A DNA stretch of 12,450 nucleotides from Bacteroidota bacterium (GTDB taxonomy: Bacteria; Bacteroidota; Bacteroidia; Chitinophagales; Chitinophagaceae), in assembly GCA_023416995.1 (NCBI GenBank), contig JAEZGI010000073.1:1-12450 (forward strand). The letters are read 5' to 3'. The notes below the pieces were generated by a model that searched no databases, was not told where the DNA came from, and saw nothing but the letters and a program-made list of their open reading frames with translations. A program made the translations under genes and the position numbers. Below are positions 1-7,127 of the stretch, piece by piece; position 1 is the stretch's first letter, and each line of letters starts with the position of its first letter.

Positions 1-1329
1 CCAGGTATTGGTGCAATAGCAGTGATACGATTAAGCGGAAAGGAAAGTATTCGAATTGTAGACGAACTGTTTCCATCAAAGAATCTCGCAGCCATGTCAT
101 CGCATACGATGCATGTTGGTTATATCGTGCGCGATGGGGTCCGGATAGATGAGGTTGTGGTTGGACTGTTTCGTGGTCCTAAATCTTATACGGGTGAAGA
201 CGTGGTTGAAGTATCCTGTCATGGTTCGCCATATATTCAGCAACAACTGATCCAGGCATTTACTTCATTGGGGGCACGAACAGCAAGACCCGGTGAGTTT
301 ACTCAACGCGCATTTCTGAATGGCCGGATGGATCTGACCCAGGCAGAAGCGGTTGCTGATCTGATAGCCAGCAATACAGAAGCATCGCGTAAGACCGCGT
401 TAAACAATATGCGTGGTGGCTTCTCAAACGTGTTGTCGCAACTACGTGATCGCATGATCAGTTTTTCTGCACTAATAGAACTGGAGCTCGACTTTTCACA
501 GGAGGATGTTGAATTCGCTGATCGTGGGCAGTTGTATGCTTTACTTGATGAAACGGCGGCTACTACCGCGCAGTTGTTACAATCGTTTCAATTAGGAAAT
601 GTTATCAAAAACGGTGTGCAGGTAGCAATCATCGGCAAACCAAATGCAGGGAAATCAACCTTACTGAATACATTGCTTAATGAGAATCGCGCTATCGTGA
701 GTGATATTGCAGGTACCACGCGTGATACGATTGAAGAGATACTAAACATCGATGGCATCCTGTTCCGGTTGGTGGATACTGCAGGAATACGTGAGCATAC
801 TACCGACATCATAGAAAGCATCGGTGTAGAGAAAAGCCTCGAAAAGATGGTCCAGGCAGATATAGTGATCTATATGTTTGATGTAACCACAGAAGATCCT
901 GAAGCGCTGCGGGCTATCGTTGATGATCTGAAGAAACGATCAATTCGTTTTGTGTTGGTGGGAAATAAATCTGATCTCGCAGCTCCTGCACAACTTCAAC
1001 AATATATCCACTTTGAAAACCTGTTATTGTTATCTGCAAAAACAAATGAACAGGTTGATGAACTTAGGTCAACACTAAAACATTTGGTGCTTTCCGGTGA
1101 TGTTGATACTGAAGCAACCATCGTTACCAATGCAAGACATTTTGATTCGCTACAGAAGATCGCAGTATCTGTGCATGAGATACGCAGCGGACTTGACAAC
1201 AACATACCCAGCGATCTGATAGCGCTGGATATCAGGCGGTGTTTACACTTTCTTGGGGAGATCACGGGGGAGATTACGCATGAGGATCAGTTGGATTATA
1301 TTTTTAGTAAGTTTTGTATTGGGAAGTAG
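1..1329 (+). CDS. mnmE: tRNA uridine-5-carboxymethylaminomethyl(34) synthesis GTPase MnmE (5' end missing)
   Basis: MnmE works with MnmG to place the carboxymethylaminomethyl group on C5 of the wobble uridine (U34) of certain tRNAs, using a folate-derived one-carbon unit and GTP hydrolysis in the cytoplasm. The frame is open from base 1 and begins PGIGAIAVIRLSG, the usual N-terminal MnmE motif, so only about ten residues are missing. The folate-binding domain contains the RPGEFTQRAFLNGRMDL stretch (about 286-339). The inserted G domain shows G1 GKPNAGKS (about 634-657), G2 GTTRDTIEE, G3 DTAGIRE (about 775), G4 NKSD and G5 SAK. The gene ends in the diagnostic CIGK, whose cysteine is needed for tRNA modification. 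About 442 residues are present, against roughly 455-460 for the family. The GTG at 22 is an internal valine codon, not the start. Its only neighbour here is a convergent gene 45 bases downstream. Confidence 0.97.
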   Translation, partial: PGIGAIAVIRLSGKESIRIVDELFPSKNLAAMSSHTMHVGYIVRDGVRIDEVVVGLFRGPKSYTGEDVVEVSCHGSPYIQQQLIQAFTSLGARTARPGEFTQRAFLNGRMDLTQAEAVADLIASNTEASRKTALNNMRGGFSNVLSQLRDRMISFSALIELELDFSQEDVEFADRGQLYALLDETAATTAQLLQSFQLGNVIKNGVQVAIIGKPNAGKSTLLNTLLNENRAIVSDIAGTTRDTIEEILNIDGILFRLVDTAGIREHTTDIIESIGVEKSLEKMVQADIVIYMFDVTTEDPEALRAIVDDLKKRSIRFVLVGNKSDLAAPAQLQQYIHFENLLLLSAKTNEQVDELRSTLKHLVLSGDVDTEATIVTNARHFDSLQKIAVSVHEIRSGLDNNIPSDLIALDIRRCLHFLGEITGEITHEDQLDYIFSKFCIGK

Positions 1330-1374
1330 GGTGCTTGTACCTAAGGGGACACCACCGAAGAAACAAAACTTCCA

Positions 1375-1824
1375 CTATTTCTTCAGCGGCACCACAGTAA
1401 TAGTACCATCTCCCTCAACGAACGCATACTTAACCTGGCTGACGCTTTCGACACCTTCCTTGCGAAGCTGTTCCATCTGCTCATCTTCGGTGAGATACTC
1501 GCGACGCATGTTGCGCCTGTTTAATTTTCCTTGAGCTATAATCTTGAGCGGTGGTGCCGAAACCACTTTGTTGAACTTTGGAAAATGGTAACTAAGCACA
1601 TTGATAAGGTAGTTCCAGGTCATCATGGTTAAAACCACCACCATTGCCTCAGAAACGGAAGCATAATCACCCAACGCATGAGTAGAAGCCTCCGCAACCA
1701 GGATAATAAATATAAGATCCATCATGGCCAAAAAAATCAAAATCGTTGTTTTGGCTACAACAACCGTAGAAGCGGTTACATCCGGGCGCGTAACCAGGCT
1801 GAACTTTGTGGTATAATAAATCAT
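1375..1824 (-). CDS. DUF421/YetF-like small membrane protein, atypical N-terminus
   Basis: This 149-residue protein matches the DUF421 (YetF-like) family by recall. The recognisable part runs from MDLIFIILVAEASTHALGDY (residues 35-54), through a membrane helix at about 57-79 with a WNYLI core, to the soluble domain at about 87-147 (PPLKIIAQGKLNRRNMRRE, then LRKEGVESVSQVKYAFVEGDG). Family function is poorly understood; members are membrane-anchored with a cytoplasmic domain. The first 34 residues are odd. Relatives usually have a first membrane helix followed by a polar GKR/KR-type loop; here there is a short polar lead and then one continuous hydrophobic run at about 19-46. I checked the other two minus-strand frames over 1730-1840 and found no better N-terminus, so a simple frameshift is not supported. 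The ATG at 1824 is only 15 bases from the divergent SDR start, and the box TAACTTTG (1840 to 1833) lies 8 bases before it. Confidence 0.82.
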   Translation of the reverse strand: MIYYTTKFSLVTRPDVTASTVVVAKTTILIFLAMMDLIFIILVAEASTHALGDYASVSEAMVVVLTMMTWNYLINVLSYHFPKFNKVVSAPPLKIIAQGKLNRRNMRREYLTEDEQMEQLRKEGVESVSQVKYAFVEGDGTITVVPLKK

Positions 1825-1832
1825 TAAAAACT

Positions 1833-1840
1833 CAAAGTTA
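1833..1840 (-). promoter_or_regulatory. -7-type promoter box before the DUF421 gene
   Basis: Read on the minus strand this is TAACTTTG, an exact match to the Bacteroidota -7 consensus TAnnTTTG. It ends 8 bases before the ATG at 1824, and its first base falls on the first base of the divergent SDR start codon. I see no TTTG -33 element at the expected spacing, so the assignment rests on the -7 box alone. Confidence 0.4.
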
Positions 1841-2676
1841 TGAACACTAAAAAAGTTTGGTTCGTTACCGGTGCTTCCAAAGGTCTCGCACTCACTCTCG
1901 TAAACAAGTTACTCGATGAAGGTTACCGCGTTGCCGCCACCTCAAGGACAATCGAATCATTGCAACAACAAATTGCTGCATCCGAAAATTTTCTTCCGTT
2001 ACAAACAGATGTCACCAATGAAGAAAGCGTAAAACGCGCTATCGAAAAGACTGTAAACACATTCGGTACCATTGACGTGGTTGTAAACAGCGCCGGTTAT
2101 GGTCAACTTGGAACGCTTGAAGAATTGTCTGACCGCGAATCCAGGGAAAATTTTGATGCCAATGTTTTCGGTATGTTGAATGTGATTAGAAATGTAATGC
2201 CCCATTTCAGAAAACACCACAAGGGACATATCATCAACATCTCTTCAATTGCTGGTTTCATGGGAACTTTCCCGGGCTGGGGTATTTATAATGCCACCAA
2301 ATTTGCCGTTGCAGGGTTAACAGAGGCTTTGTCTGCTGAAGCCGCTTCACTGGGTGTGTCCGCTACCATCGTTTATCCCGGTTACTTCAAAACTAATTTT
2401 CTGCTGAAGGGTTCCTTACGTCTTGCACAGCAACCTATTGCCGATTATAAAGAAGCAAGAGAACTGGATCGCGTCCACATCGAAGACATTCCGGGAAACC
2501 AACCAGGAGATCCCGAAAAAGCATCAACAGCCTTTATAGCACTGGCCGAAAGCAGCAATCCGCCACTACATTTCTTTATGGGAAGCGATGCTTTTGCAAT
2601 GGCAAACAACAAAATCGAATTGCTCAGCAAAGCCCTGAAAGAAAACGAAACACTGAGTAAGTCAACCGATTTCTGA
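1840..2676 (+). CDS. Short-chain dehydrogenase/reductase (SDR, classical type)
   Basis: A cytoplasmic NAD(P)-dependent oxidoreductase of 278 residues; the substrate cannot be read from sequence. The Rossmann nucleotide-binding motif is TGASKGLA (residues 10-17). The third glycine of TGxxxGxG is replaced by Ala17, an uncommon change. The NNAG motif appears as NSAG (83-86). The catalytic tetrad is complete: Asn108 (in FDANVFG), Ser136 (ISSIAG), Tyr150 and Lys154 (YNATK). The PGYFKTNF stretch (180-187) is the usual loop after the active site, and the C-terminal tail from about 190 resembles the longer SDR subgroup often annotated as 'oxidoreductase, SDR family' in Bacteroidota. The serine at 38, in a TSR context after the second strand with Arg36 nearby, would suit NADP(H), but this is inference. 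An AraC-type regulator follows on the same strand after 48 bases, so the pair may be functionally linked. Confidence 0.93.
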   Translation: MNTKKVWFVTGASKGLALTLVNKLLDEGYRVAATSRTIESLQQQIAASENFLPLQTDVTNEESVKRAIEKTVNTFGTIDVVVNSAGYGQLGTLEELSDRESRENFDANVFGMLNVIRNVMPHFRKHHKGHIINISSIAGFMGTFPGWGIYNATKFAVAGLTEALSAEAASLGVSATIVYPGYFKTNFLLKGSLRLAQQPIADYKEARELDRVHIEDIPGNQPGDPEKASTAFIALAESSNPPLHFFMGSDAFAMANNKIELLSKALKENETLSKSTDF

Positions 2677-2679
2677 ATA

Positions 2680-2708
2680 TTTAACAAACGCGGTTAGTGC
2701 TATCTTCG
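2680..2708 (+). promoter_or_regulatory. Possible weak promoter before the AraC gene
   Basis: TTTA (2680-2683), a 17-base spacer and TATCTTCG (2701-2708) resemble the Bacteroidota TTTG / TAnnTTTG promoter with one mismatch in each box. The -7-like box ends 16 bases before the AraC ATG at 2725. If real, the regulator can be expressed separately from the SDR gene that ends at 2676. Confidence 0.28.
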
Positions 2709-2724
2709 TAAAACATTCAAAGCC

Positions 2725-3627
2725 ATGTACACGTTCAAAACTATCAGCGAGTTTCATAAGATGAGCGGCTTGCCAAAACCTGAACATCCACTGGTGAGCC
2801 TGGTAGATTATGGCCTGGTGGAATACCAGACCAATGAAACAGCAATCAGCTGGGTGCAACATTTTTATTCAATCGGTTTGAAAAGAAACATCCAGGGGAA
2901 GTTCAGGTATGGACAACAACAATATGATTTTGATGAAGGGCTGATGTCGTTTGTAGCACCGGGACAAGTAGTGCGTATCACAACTGAACAACCTGCTATA
3001 AAACCTACGGGGTGGCTGTTATTGGTTCACCCCGATTTTTTATGGAACACGGTACTGGCAAGCCAGATCAAAAAATATGAGTTCTTTGGTTATGCAGTTA
3101 ATGAAGCATTGTTTATGTCAGAGAAAGAAGAGCTGATCATAGCTGATCTGATGCAAAACATTCAACGCGAATATCATTCCAACACCGATAAATTCAGCCA
3201 GAACATCATCATTTCGCAGATTGAGCTATTGCTGAATTATTGTGAGCGTTTTTATCAACGACAATTCATCACAAGACAAAAAAGCAGTCACCAGTTATTG
3301 GAGAAGCTTGAGCTGGTACTCGATGAATGTTTAAAAGAAGAAAATCTTGTAAGCAAAGGGTTACCAACTGCTCAGCATATCGCAGTGCAACTACATGTGT
3401 CGCCGAATTACCTGGGCAGTTTGCTGAAAAATTTAACGGGACAAACCACGCAGCAGCATATTCACGACAGGCTTATCCAAAAAGCGAAGGAGAAGCTTTC
3501 TACAACGAATATGTCTGTGAGTGAAATCGCTTATGAACTTGGGTTTGAACATGCTCAGTCATTCAGCAAGTTGTTTAAACTCAAAACGAATCTGTCTCCA
3601 TTAGCATTCAGGGAATCGTTTAACTGA
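2725..3627 (+). CDS. AraC-family transcriptional regulator
   Basis: A 300-residue regulator. The N-terminal part (about 20-110) looks like the cupin-type effector-binding domain seen in Bacteroidota AraC proteins, with the FVAPGQV motif at 76-82. The C-terminal part holds the two helix-turn-helix units of the AraC DNA-binding domain: the first at about 215-236 (TAQHIAVQLHVSPNYLGSLL), the second at about 264-286 (SVSEIAYELGFEHAQSFSKLF), followed by the typical LSPLAFRESF ending. Length and domain order are normal for the family. It lies 48 bases downstream of the SDR gene on the same strand, so the SDR is the most likely local target, but this is inference from position. The effector is unknown. 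A 5-bp hairpin (3628-3644) starts at the base after the stop codon but is not followed by a T run. Confidence 0.95.
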   Translation: MYTFKTISEFHKMSGLPKPEHPLVSLVDYGLVEYQTNETAISWVQHFYSIGLKRNIQGKFRYGQQQYDFDEGLMSFVAPGQVVRITTEQPAIKPTGWLLLVHPDFLWNTVLASQIKKYEFFGYAVNEALFMSEKEELIIADLMQNIQREYHSNTDKFSQNIIISQIELLLNYCERFYQRQFITRQKSSHQLLEKLELVLDECLKEENLVSKGLPTAQHIAVQLHVSPNYLGSLLKNLTGQTTQQHIHDRLIQKAKEKLSTTNMSVSEIAYELGFEHAQSFSKLFKLKTNLSPLAFRESFN

Positions 3628-3644
3628 GGCTGGAATCGACAGCC
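3628..3644 (+). other. Small hairpin directly after the AraC stop
   Basis: GGCTG (3628-3632) and CAGCC (3640-3644) pair around a 7-base loop. No T tract follows closely; the nearest is the TTTTTT at about 3675-3680. It is a weak terminator candidate and could be chance. Confidence 0.25.
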
Positions 3645-3745
3645 GGAGAACAGTACAAATATTTTGTGCCGTGCTTTTTTGATCTGCTTCTATGTAACTT
3701 CAGGGCCGCAATCAATAACTCATAGCTCAACCCTAACATTATCAT

Positions 3746-6271
3746 TTGAAAACGCAGGCTGATCTCATCGTGGAGCAATCCGGTATCGTTGGACTTACTT
3801 CAATTGAAGTAGAACAATCGCGGACTGCCAACGGACGAAACGAGATCACTTCCGGCAGGAACCCGGTTATAGAGATCATTGCTGATCTCGTCAAGGAACC
3901 GATGTTGATTCTTCTTGTTGTAGCCTCAATCATTTACTTTATAACGGGCAACACAGGTGAAGGTTTTTTTATGGTGGCCGCAATTATCATCGTTACGGGC
4001 ATCTCGCTTTTCCAGGAATCCAGAAGTAAAAAAGCACTCGCGAAATTGCGCTTACTAACACAACCCTTATGCAGGGTGATTCGTGATAATAAAATCTCCA
4101 CTGTTCCGAGGGAAGATCTTGTTATCGGGGATTATATCATCATCGAAGAAGGTTCAGCAGTACCCGCGGATGGTACCATCATTCAATCAAATGATTTTAC
4201 CGTTAATGAATCCATACTGACCGGCGAATCACTTCCTGTTCAAAAAGACAGCAACCACGATAACAAGGTTTTCCAGGGAACGCTGGTAGCCAGCGGACTT
4301 GCTATATGCAGTGTTACTGCTATTGGTATCCATACAGCACTTGGTAATATTGGTCGAACACTTGAGGGGATTAAAAAGGAAACGACACCGCTTCAAAAAC
4401 AGATAGGAAACTTTGTAAAGAAAATGGCCCTATTTGGGTTGGTGATTTTTCTCATCGTGTGGGCGATAAATTTTTTGCAGTCAAGGAACCTGCTTGATAG
4501 TCTTCTAAAAGCACTTACGCTGGCAATGAGTATTCTGCCGGAAGAAATACCTGTGGCATTCACCACATTCATGGCATTAGGGGCGTGGCGATTAATGAAA
4601 TATGGAGTTGTTGTAAAGAATACGTCTACGGTTGAAACGCTGGGAAGCGCCTCTATTATCTGTCTTGATAAAACCGGCACCATTACCGAGAACCGTATGC
4701 AGCTCACAAAAATCTATTCGCTGGAAACCGGTATGATCTCAGACACCATTGCGCACCAAAATAATGCTGATGTGATCACGGCAGCCATGTGGGCCAGTGA
4801 GCCAATCCCTTTCGACCCAATGGAGGTCGCCCTTCATGAGGCTTACCAGCAAATTTCAACAAACGATGAACGTTCGGCTTTCCGGATGATCCATGAATAT
4901 CCCCTGGGCGGACAACCCCCTATGATGACCCATGTATTCGAAAACGAAGGTGGCACGCGTATCATTGCCGCCAAGGGCGCACCGGAAGCGCTGATCAAAG
5001 GAAGTGACCTTTATCCGGAACAGATCCAACTAATTGAAAAAGCGCTGGGGGCACTGACAAATGATGGTTACCGGGTGCTTGGGGTAGGAGTCAGCCAGTT
5101 TGCGGATGACAGTTTTCCTGAAAAGCAACAGGACCTAAGATTTAAGTTTCTTGGCTTGGTAGCATTTTATGATCCTCCAAAACAAAATATAACCGAAGTA
5201 TTGCGCTCATTTTATAATGCGGGTATCCAGGTTAAAATTATCACAGGCGATAATGCTGCAACTACATCAACAATTGCGAGACAGATACAATTTACCGGTT
5301 ATGAAAAAGCAATCAGCGGTCATGATCTTATGCAATTTTCTGATGAGGTCCTGAAACAAAAAGTGATGGAGTATAATGTTTTCACACGCATGTTTCCCGA
5401 TGCAAAATTACGAATCGTAAATGCCCTCAAAGCAAATGACGAAGTGGTAGCTATGACCGGCGATGGAGTGAATGATGGGCCGGCCCTTAAAGCGGCACAT
5501 ATTAGTATTGCCATGGGAAAGAAGGGATCTGAGATTGCCAAGGAGGTATCATCGATAGTGCTTACAGACGATGATCTTGCCCGGATGGTTGATGCCATTG
5601 CGATGGGTCGAAAAATTTATTCGAATCTGAAAAAAGCTATTCAATATATTATTTCGATCCATATCCCTATTATACTTACAGTATTTATTCCTCTTGCCCT
5701 GCGGTGGGCATACCCCGCCATTTTTACGCCGGTTCACGTCATTTTCCTGGAATTGATCATGGGCCCAACCTGTTCGATCATTTATGAAAATGAGCCTATT
5801 GAAAAAAACACAATGATTCAGAAACCAAGGCCACTTACTTCAACATTTTTTAGTCTGGGTGAATTAGGTATCAGCATCATCCAGGGACTTGTTATCACTG
5901 CAGGCGTACTGCTCATTTACCAATATGCATTAAAGAACTTCAACAGTGAACCAATCACCAGGACCATGGTATTCACTACGCTTATCACAGCAAACATATT
6001 TTTAACGCTGGTTAACAGGTCCTTTACTTATTCCATTTTCACTACCATACGTTATAACAACAATATGATCGCGTGGATAATCAGCCTGACAGTTCTGCTC
6101 ACTGCATGTTTTATATTCCTGCCGGCTCCTGCGGCGTTTTTCAATCTTGTTCCTTTAACATTGAACCAACTGGCCGTTTCGATACTGGCCGGAGCAAGTT
6201 CAGTGCTATGGTTTGAAATAGCTAAACTTTACAAGCGAAAACAAAGCGATCTGTCTTATGTACGTGGGTAA
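3746..6271 (+). CDS. Cation-transporting P-type ATPase (P2-like, ion specificity unclear)
   Basis: An inner-membrane pump of 841 residues with all catalytic motifs. The actuator motif is TGES (159-162); the phosphorylation motif is DKTGT with acceptor Asp308; the nucleotide-domain lysine is in KGAPE (410-414). DPPK (476-479), TGDN (500-503) and TGDGVND (571-577) follow. Ten membrane segments are visible, at about 54-68, 73-90, 226-244, 253-277, 632-652, 659-680, 704-727, 739-757, 773-793 and 803-826. The layout is that of P2 ATPases, but the membrane ion site differs from SERCA: M4 reads PEEIP rather than PEGLP, and the acidic or polar ligands of M5 and M6 are replaced (see findings). The nucleotide domain is short (about 170 residues between Asp308 and DPPK). 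The only in-frame starts near the beginning are TTG at 3746 and GTG at 3770, after a TAA at 3734; I keep TTG because GTG would trim the N-terminal helix, but either is possible. It appears to stand alone. Confidence 0.93.
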   Translation: MKTQADLIVEQSGIVGLTSIEVEQSRTANGRNEITSGRNPVIEIIADLVKEPMLILLVVASIIYFITGNTGEGFFMVAAIIIVTGISLFQESRSKKALAKLRLLTQPLCRVIRDNKISTVPREDLVIGDYIIIEEGSAVPADGTIIQSNDFTVNESILTGESLPVQKDSNHDNKVFQGTLVASGLAICSVTAIGIHTALGNIGRTLEGIKKETTPLQKQIGNFVKKMALFGLVIFLIVWAINFLQSRNLLDSLLKALTLAMSILPEEIPVAFTTFMALGAWRLMKYGVVVKNTSTVETLGSASIICLDKTGTITENRMQLTKIYSLETGMISDTIAHQNNADVITAAMWASEPIPFDPMEVALHEAYQQISTNDERSAFRMIHEYPLGGQPPMMTHVFENEGGTRIIAAKGAPEALIKGSDLYPEQIQLIEKALGALTNDGYRVLGVGVSQFADDSFPEKQQDLRFKFLGLVAFYDPPKQNITEVLRSFYNAGIQVKIITGDNAATTSTIARQIQFTGYEKAISGHDLMQFSDEVLKQKVMEYNVFTRMFPDAKLRIVNALKANDEVVAMTGDGVNDGPALKAAHISIAMGKKGSEIAKEVSSIVLTDDDLARMVDAIAMGRKIYSNLKKAIQYIISIHIPIILTVFIPLALRWAYPAIFTPVHVIFLELIMGPTCSIIYENEPIEKNTMIQKPRPLTSTFFSLGELGISIIQGLVITAGVLLIYQYALKNFNSEPITRTMVFTTLITANIFLTLVNRSFTYSIFTTIRYNNNMIAWIISLTVLLTACFIFLPAPAAFFNLVPLTLNQLAVSILAGASSVLWFEIAKLYKRKQSDLSYVRG

Positions 6272-6284
6272 ATCAGGGCCATTG

Positions 6285-6318
6285 GGTCCGGAAGCTGCGG
6301 GAACCGATAAGGCGGACC
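6285..6318. terminator. Possible terminator hairpin between convergent genes
   Basis: GGTCCG (6285-6290) and CGGACC (6313-6318) are perfectly complementary, and a smaller CGG-GAA-CCG hairpin (6298-6306) fits inside the loop. The element lies between the ATPase stop (6271) and the stop of the convergent hypothetical gene (6338), where a bidirectional terminator would be expected. Only a short T-rich stretch (TGTTTAAAT) follows on the plus strand, so efficiency is doubtful. Confidence 0.35.
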
Positions 6319-6337
6319 TGTTTAAATCAAAGCAATA

Positions 6338-6883
6338 TTATCGTGTACCATTAAAACCGGCGGGGTTGTTTGTCAACGGTCGGGCCGGTACATAAAAGCC
6401 CGGATAAGTGCTGCGCTCGATACCTATGCTGCCCGAGATAGAAAAAGTTCTGTCATCGTTCACATACATCAAACCTGCTTCGGCCCTTGAGTAGATACCG
6501 AGACCATTATTCATCAGGCGACCATTCGGCGTACCGGTTTTATATAAATCAAAACCACGAAAAGATTGGTTCAGGTTGACATAGCTCGGAGCTATCGACA
6601 CTCCCGCAAATGCAAACAGGTTATTATTCAACCTGCGGTTAAGTTGCAGACCCATTGGTGCCGCGATGAAACTGGCACTTCCGCCTCTCATCACACTAAA
6701 CCCTGTAGAAAGAACTGCGTATTTATTCAACGACCATTTTTGCTTTAATGCATTGGTGTCGTTTAATATAGCCAAAGGCGCAAATGTTAAACGCTGGCCG
6801 CCCATGAGCCCGGCCGGATAATAGGTCTGCGCTTTCGTCGTGTTAACAAACAGCATCAACAATAAGAAAGTAAAAAGCCGCAT
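6338..6883 (-). CDS. Hypothetical secreted or outer-membrane protein
   Basis: I do not recognise the family. The 181-residue product begins MRLFTFLLLMLFVNTTKAQ, a clear Sec signal peptide with likely cleavage after TKA (about residue 18). The mature part has many short alternating strands rich in Gly, aromatic and small residues (for example LFAFAGVSIAPSYVNL, GLGIYSRAEAGLMYV, FSISGSIGIERSTYPGFYV), which suggests a small outer-membrane beta-barrel or barrel fragment; this is a pattern inference only. No cysteine follows the signal sequence, so it is not a lipoprotein. I place the start at the ATG at 6883; an in-frame TTG at 6889 would add two residues but is less likely. The box AACCTTTG lies 3 bases before the ATG. 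It is divergent from the glycosyltransferase gene. Confidence 0.75.
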   Translation of the reverse strand: MRLFTFLLLMLFVNTTKAQTYYPAGLMGGQRLTFAPLAILNDTNALKQKWSLNKYAVLSTGFSVMRGGSASFIAAPMGLQLNRRLNNNLFAFAGVSIAPSYVNLNQSFRGFDLYKTGTPNGRLMNNGLGIYSRAEAGLMYVNDDRTFSISGSIGIERSTYPGFYVPARPLTNNPAGFNGTR

Positions 6884-6886
6884 ACG

Positions 6887-6894
6887 CAAAGGTT
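6887..6894 (-). promoter_or_regulatory. -7-like box before the hypothetical secreted-protein gene
   Basis: Read on the minus strand the sequence is AACCTTTG, one mismatch from TAnnTTTG, ending 3 bases before the ATG at 6883. No convincing -33 TTTG was found. If it is used, the transcript would be leaderless or the true start lies downstream, though the signal peptide argues against a later start. Confidence 0.3.
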
Positions 6895-6943
6895 GAACTA
6901 TAAATGTACATTTCTTTTTGTAAAATCGCCACCCTCATGGTTG

Positions 6944-6962
6944 AATTAACGACACGTTAATT
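6944..6962. promoter_or_regulatory. Perfect 8-bp inverted repeat, operator-like
   Basis: AATTAACG-ACA-CGTTAATT is a perfect 8-bp inverted repeat with a 3-base centre. It lies in the 244-base divergent region (6884-7127) between the hypothetical secreted-protein gene and the glycosyltransferase, about 60 bases upstream of the former's start and 165 bases upstream of the latter's. The symmetry and size suit a dimeric DNA-binding protein. The rest of this intergenic region holds no other gene or RNA that I can identify. Confidence 0.4.
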
Positions 6963-7103
6963 TCACGGGTAGGCGTCTGCATATACCTTACAGGACCCGC
7001 TAAAAAACCAGGTATCACAAGCAAAATGTCCTGTGGTTACTCATTTCATGCAGGGAATCTGTGGCTTCAGCCGTATTCACACTTCCTGCCGGGTGGAGCC
7101 CGC

Positions 7104-7111
7104 TAACATTG
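7104..7111 (+). promoter_or_regulatory. -7-like box before the glycosyltransferase gene
   Basis: TAACATTG differs from TAnnTTTG at one position and ends 16 bases before the ATG at 7128. No TTTG is present at the usual upstream distance, so support is weak. Confidence 0.25.
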
Positions 7112-7127
7112 CGGAAACTTTATTTCT

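Noticed and set aside
1330..1374. Terminator between mnmE and the convergent DUF421 gene
   Set aside because: No stem of useful length with a T run could be found in these 45 bases.
1253..1534. Plus-strand open frame over the mnmE end and the DUF421 gene
   Set aside because: It overlaps two well-supported genes in other frames and its translation resembles no protein family.
1730..1840. Frameshift that would restore a DUF421 N-terminal helix
   Set aside because: The other two minus-strand frames hold stops or polar sequence and give no matching helix or GKR loop.
3327..3524. Overlapping plus-strand frame inside the AraC gene
   Set aside because: It is a shadow of the AraC helix-turn-helix coding region in another frame.
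3655..3667. Near-palindrome ACAAATATTTTGT before the ATPase gene
   Set aside because: Short AT-rich symmetry of 5-bp arms is common by chance and sits at no clear promoter position.
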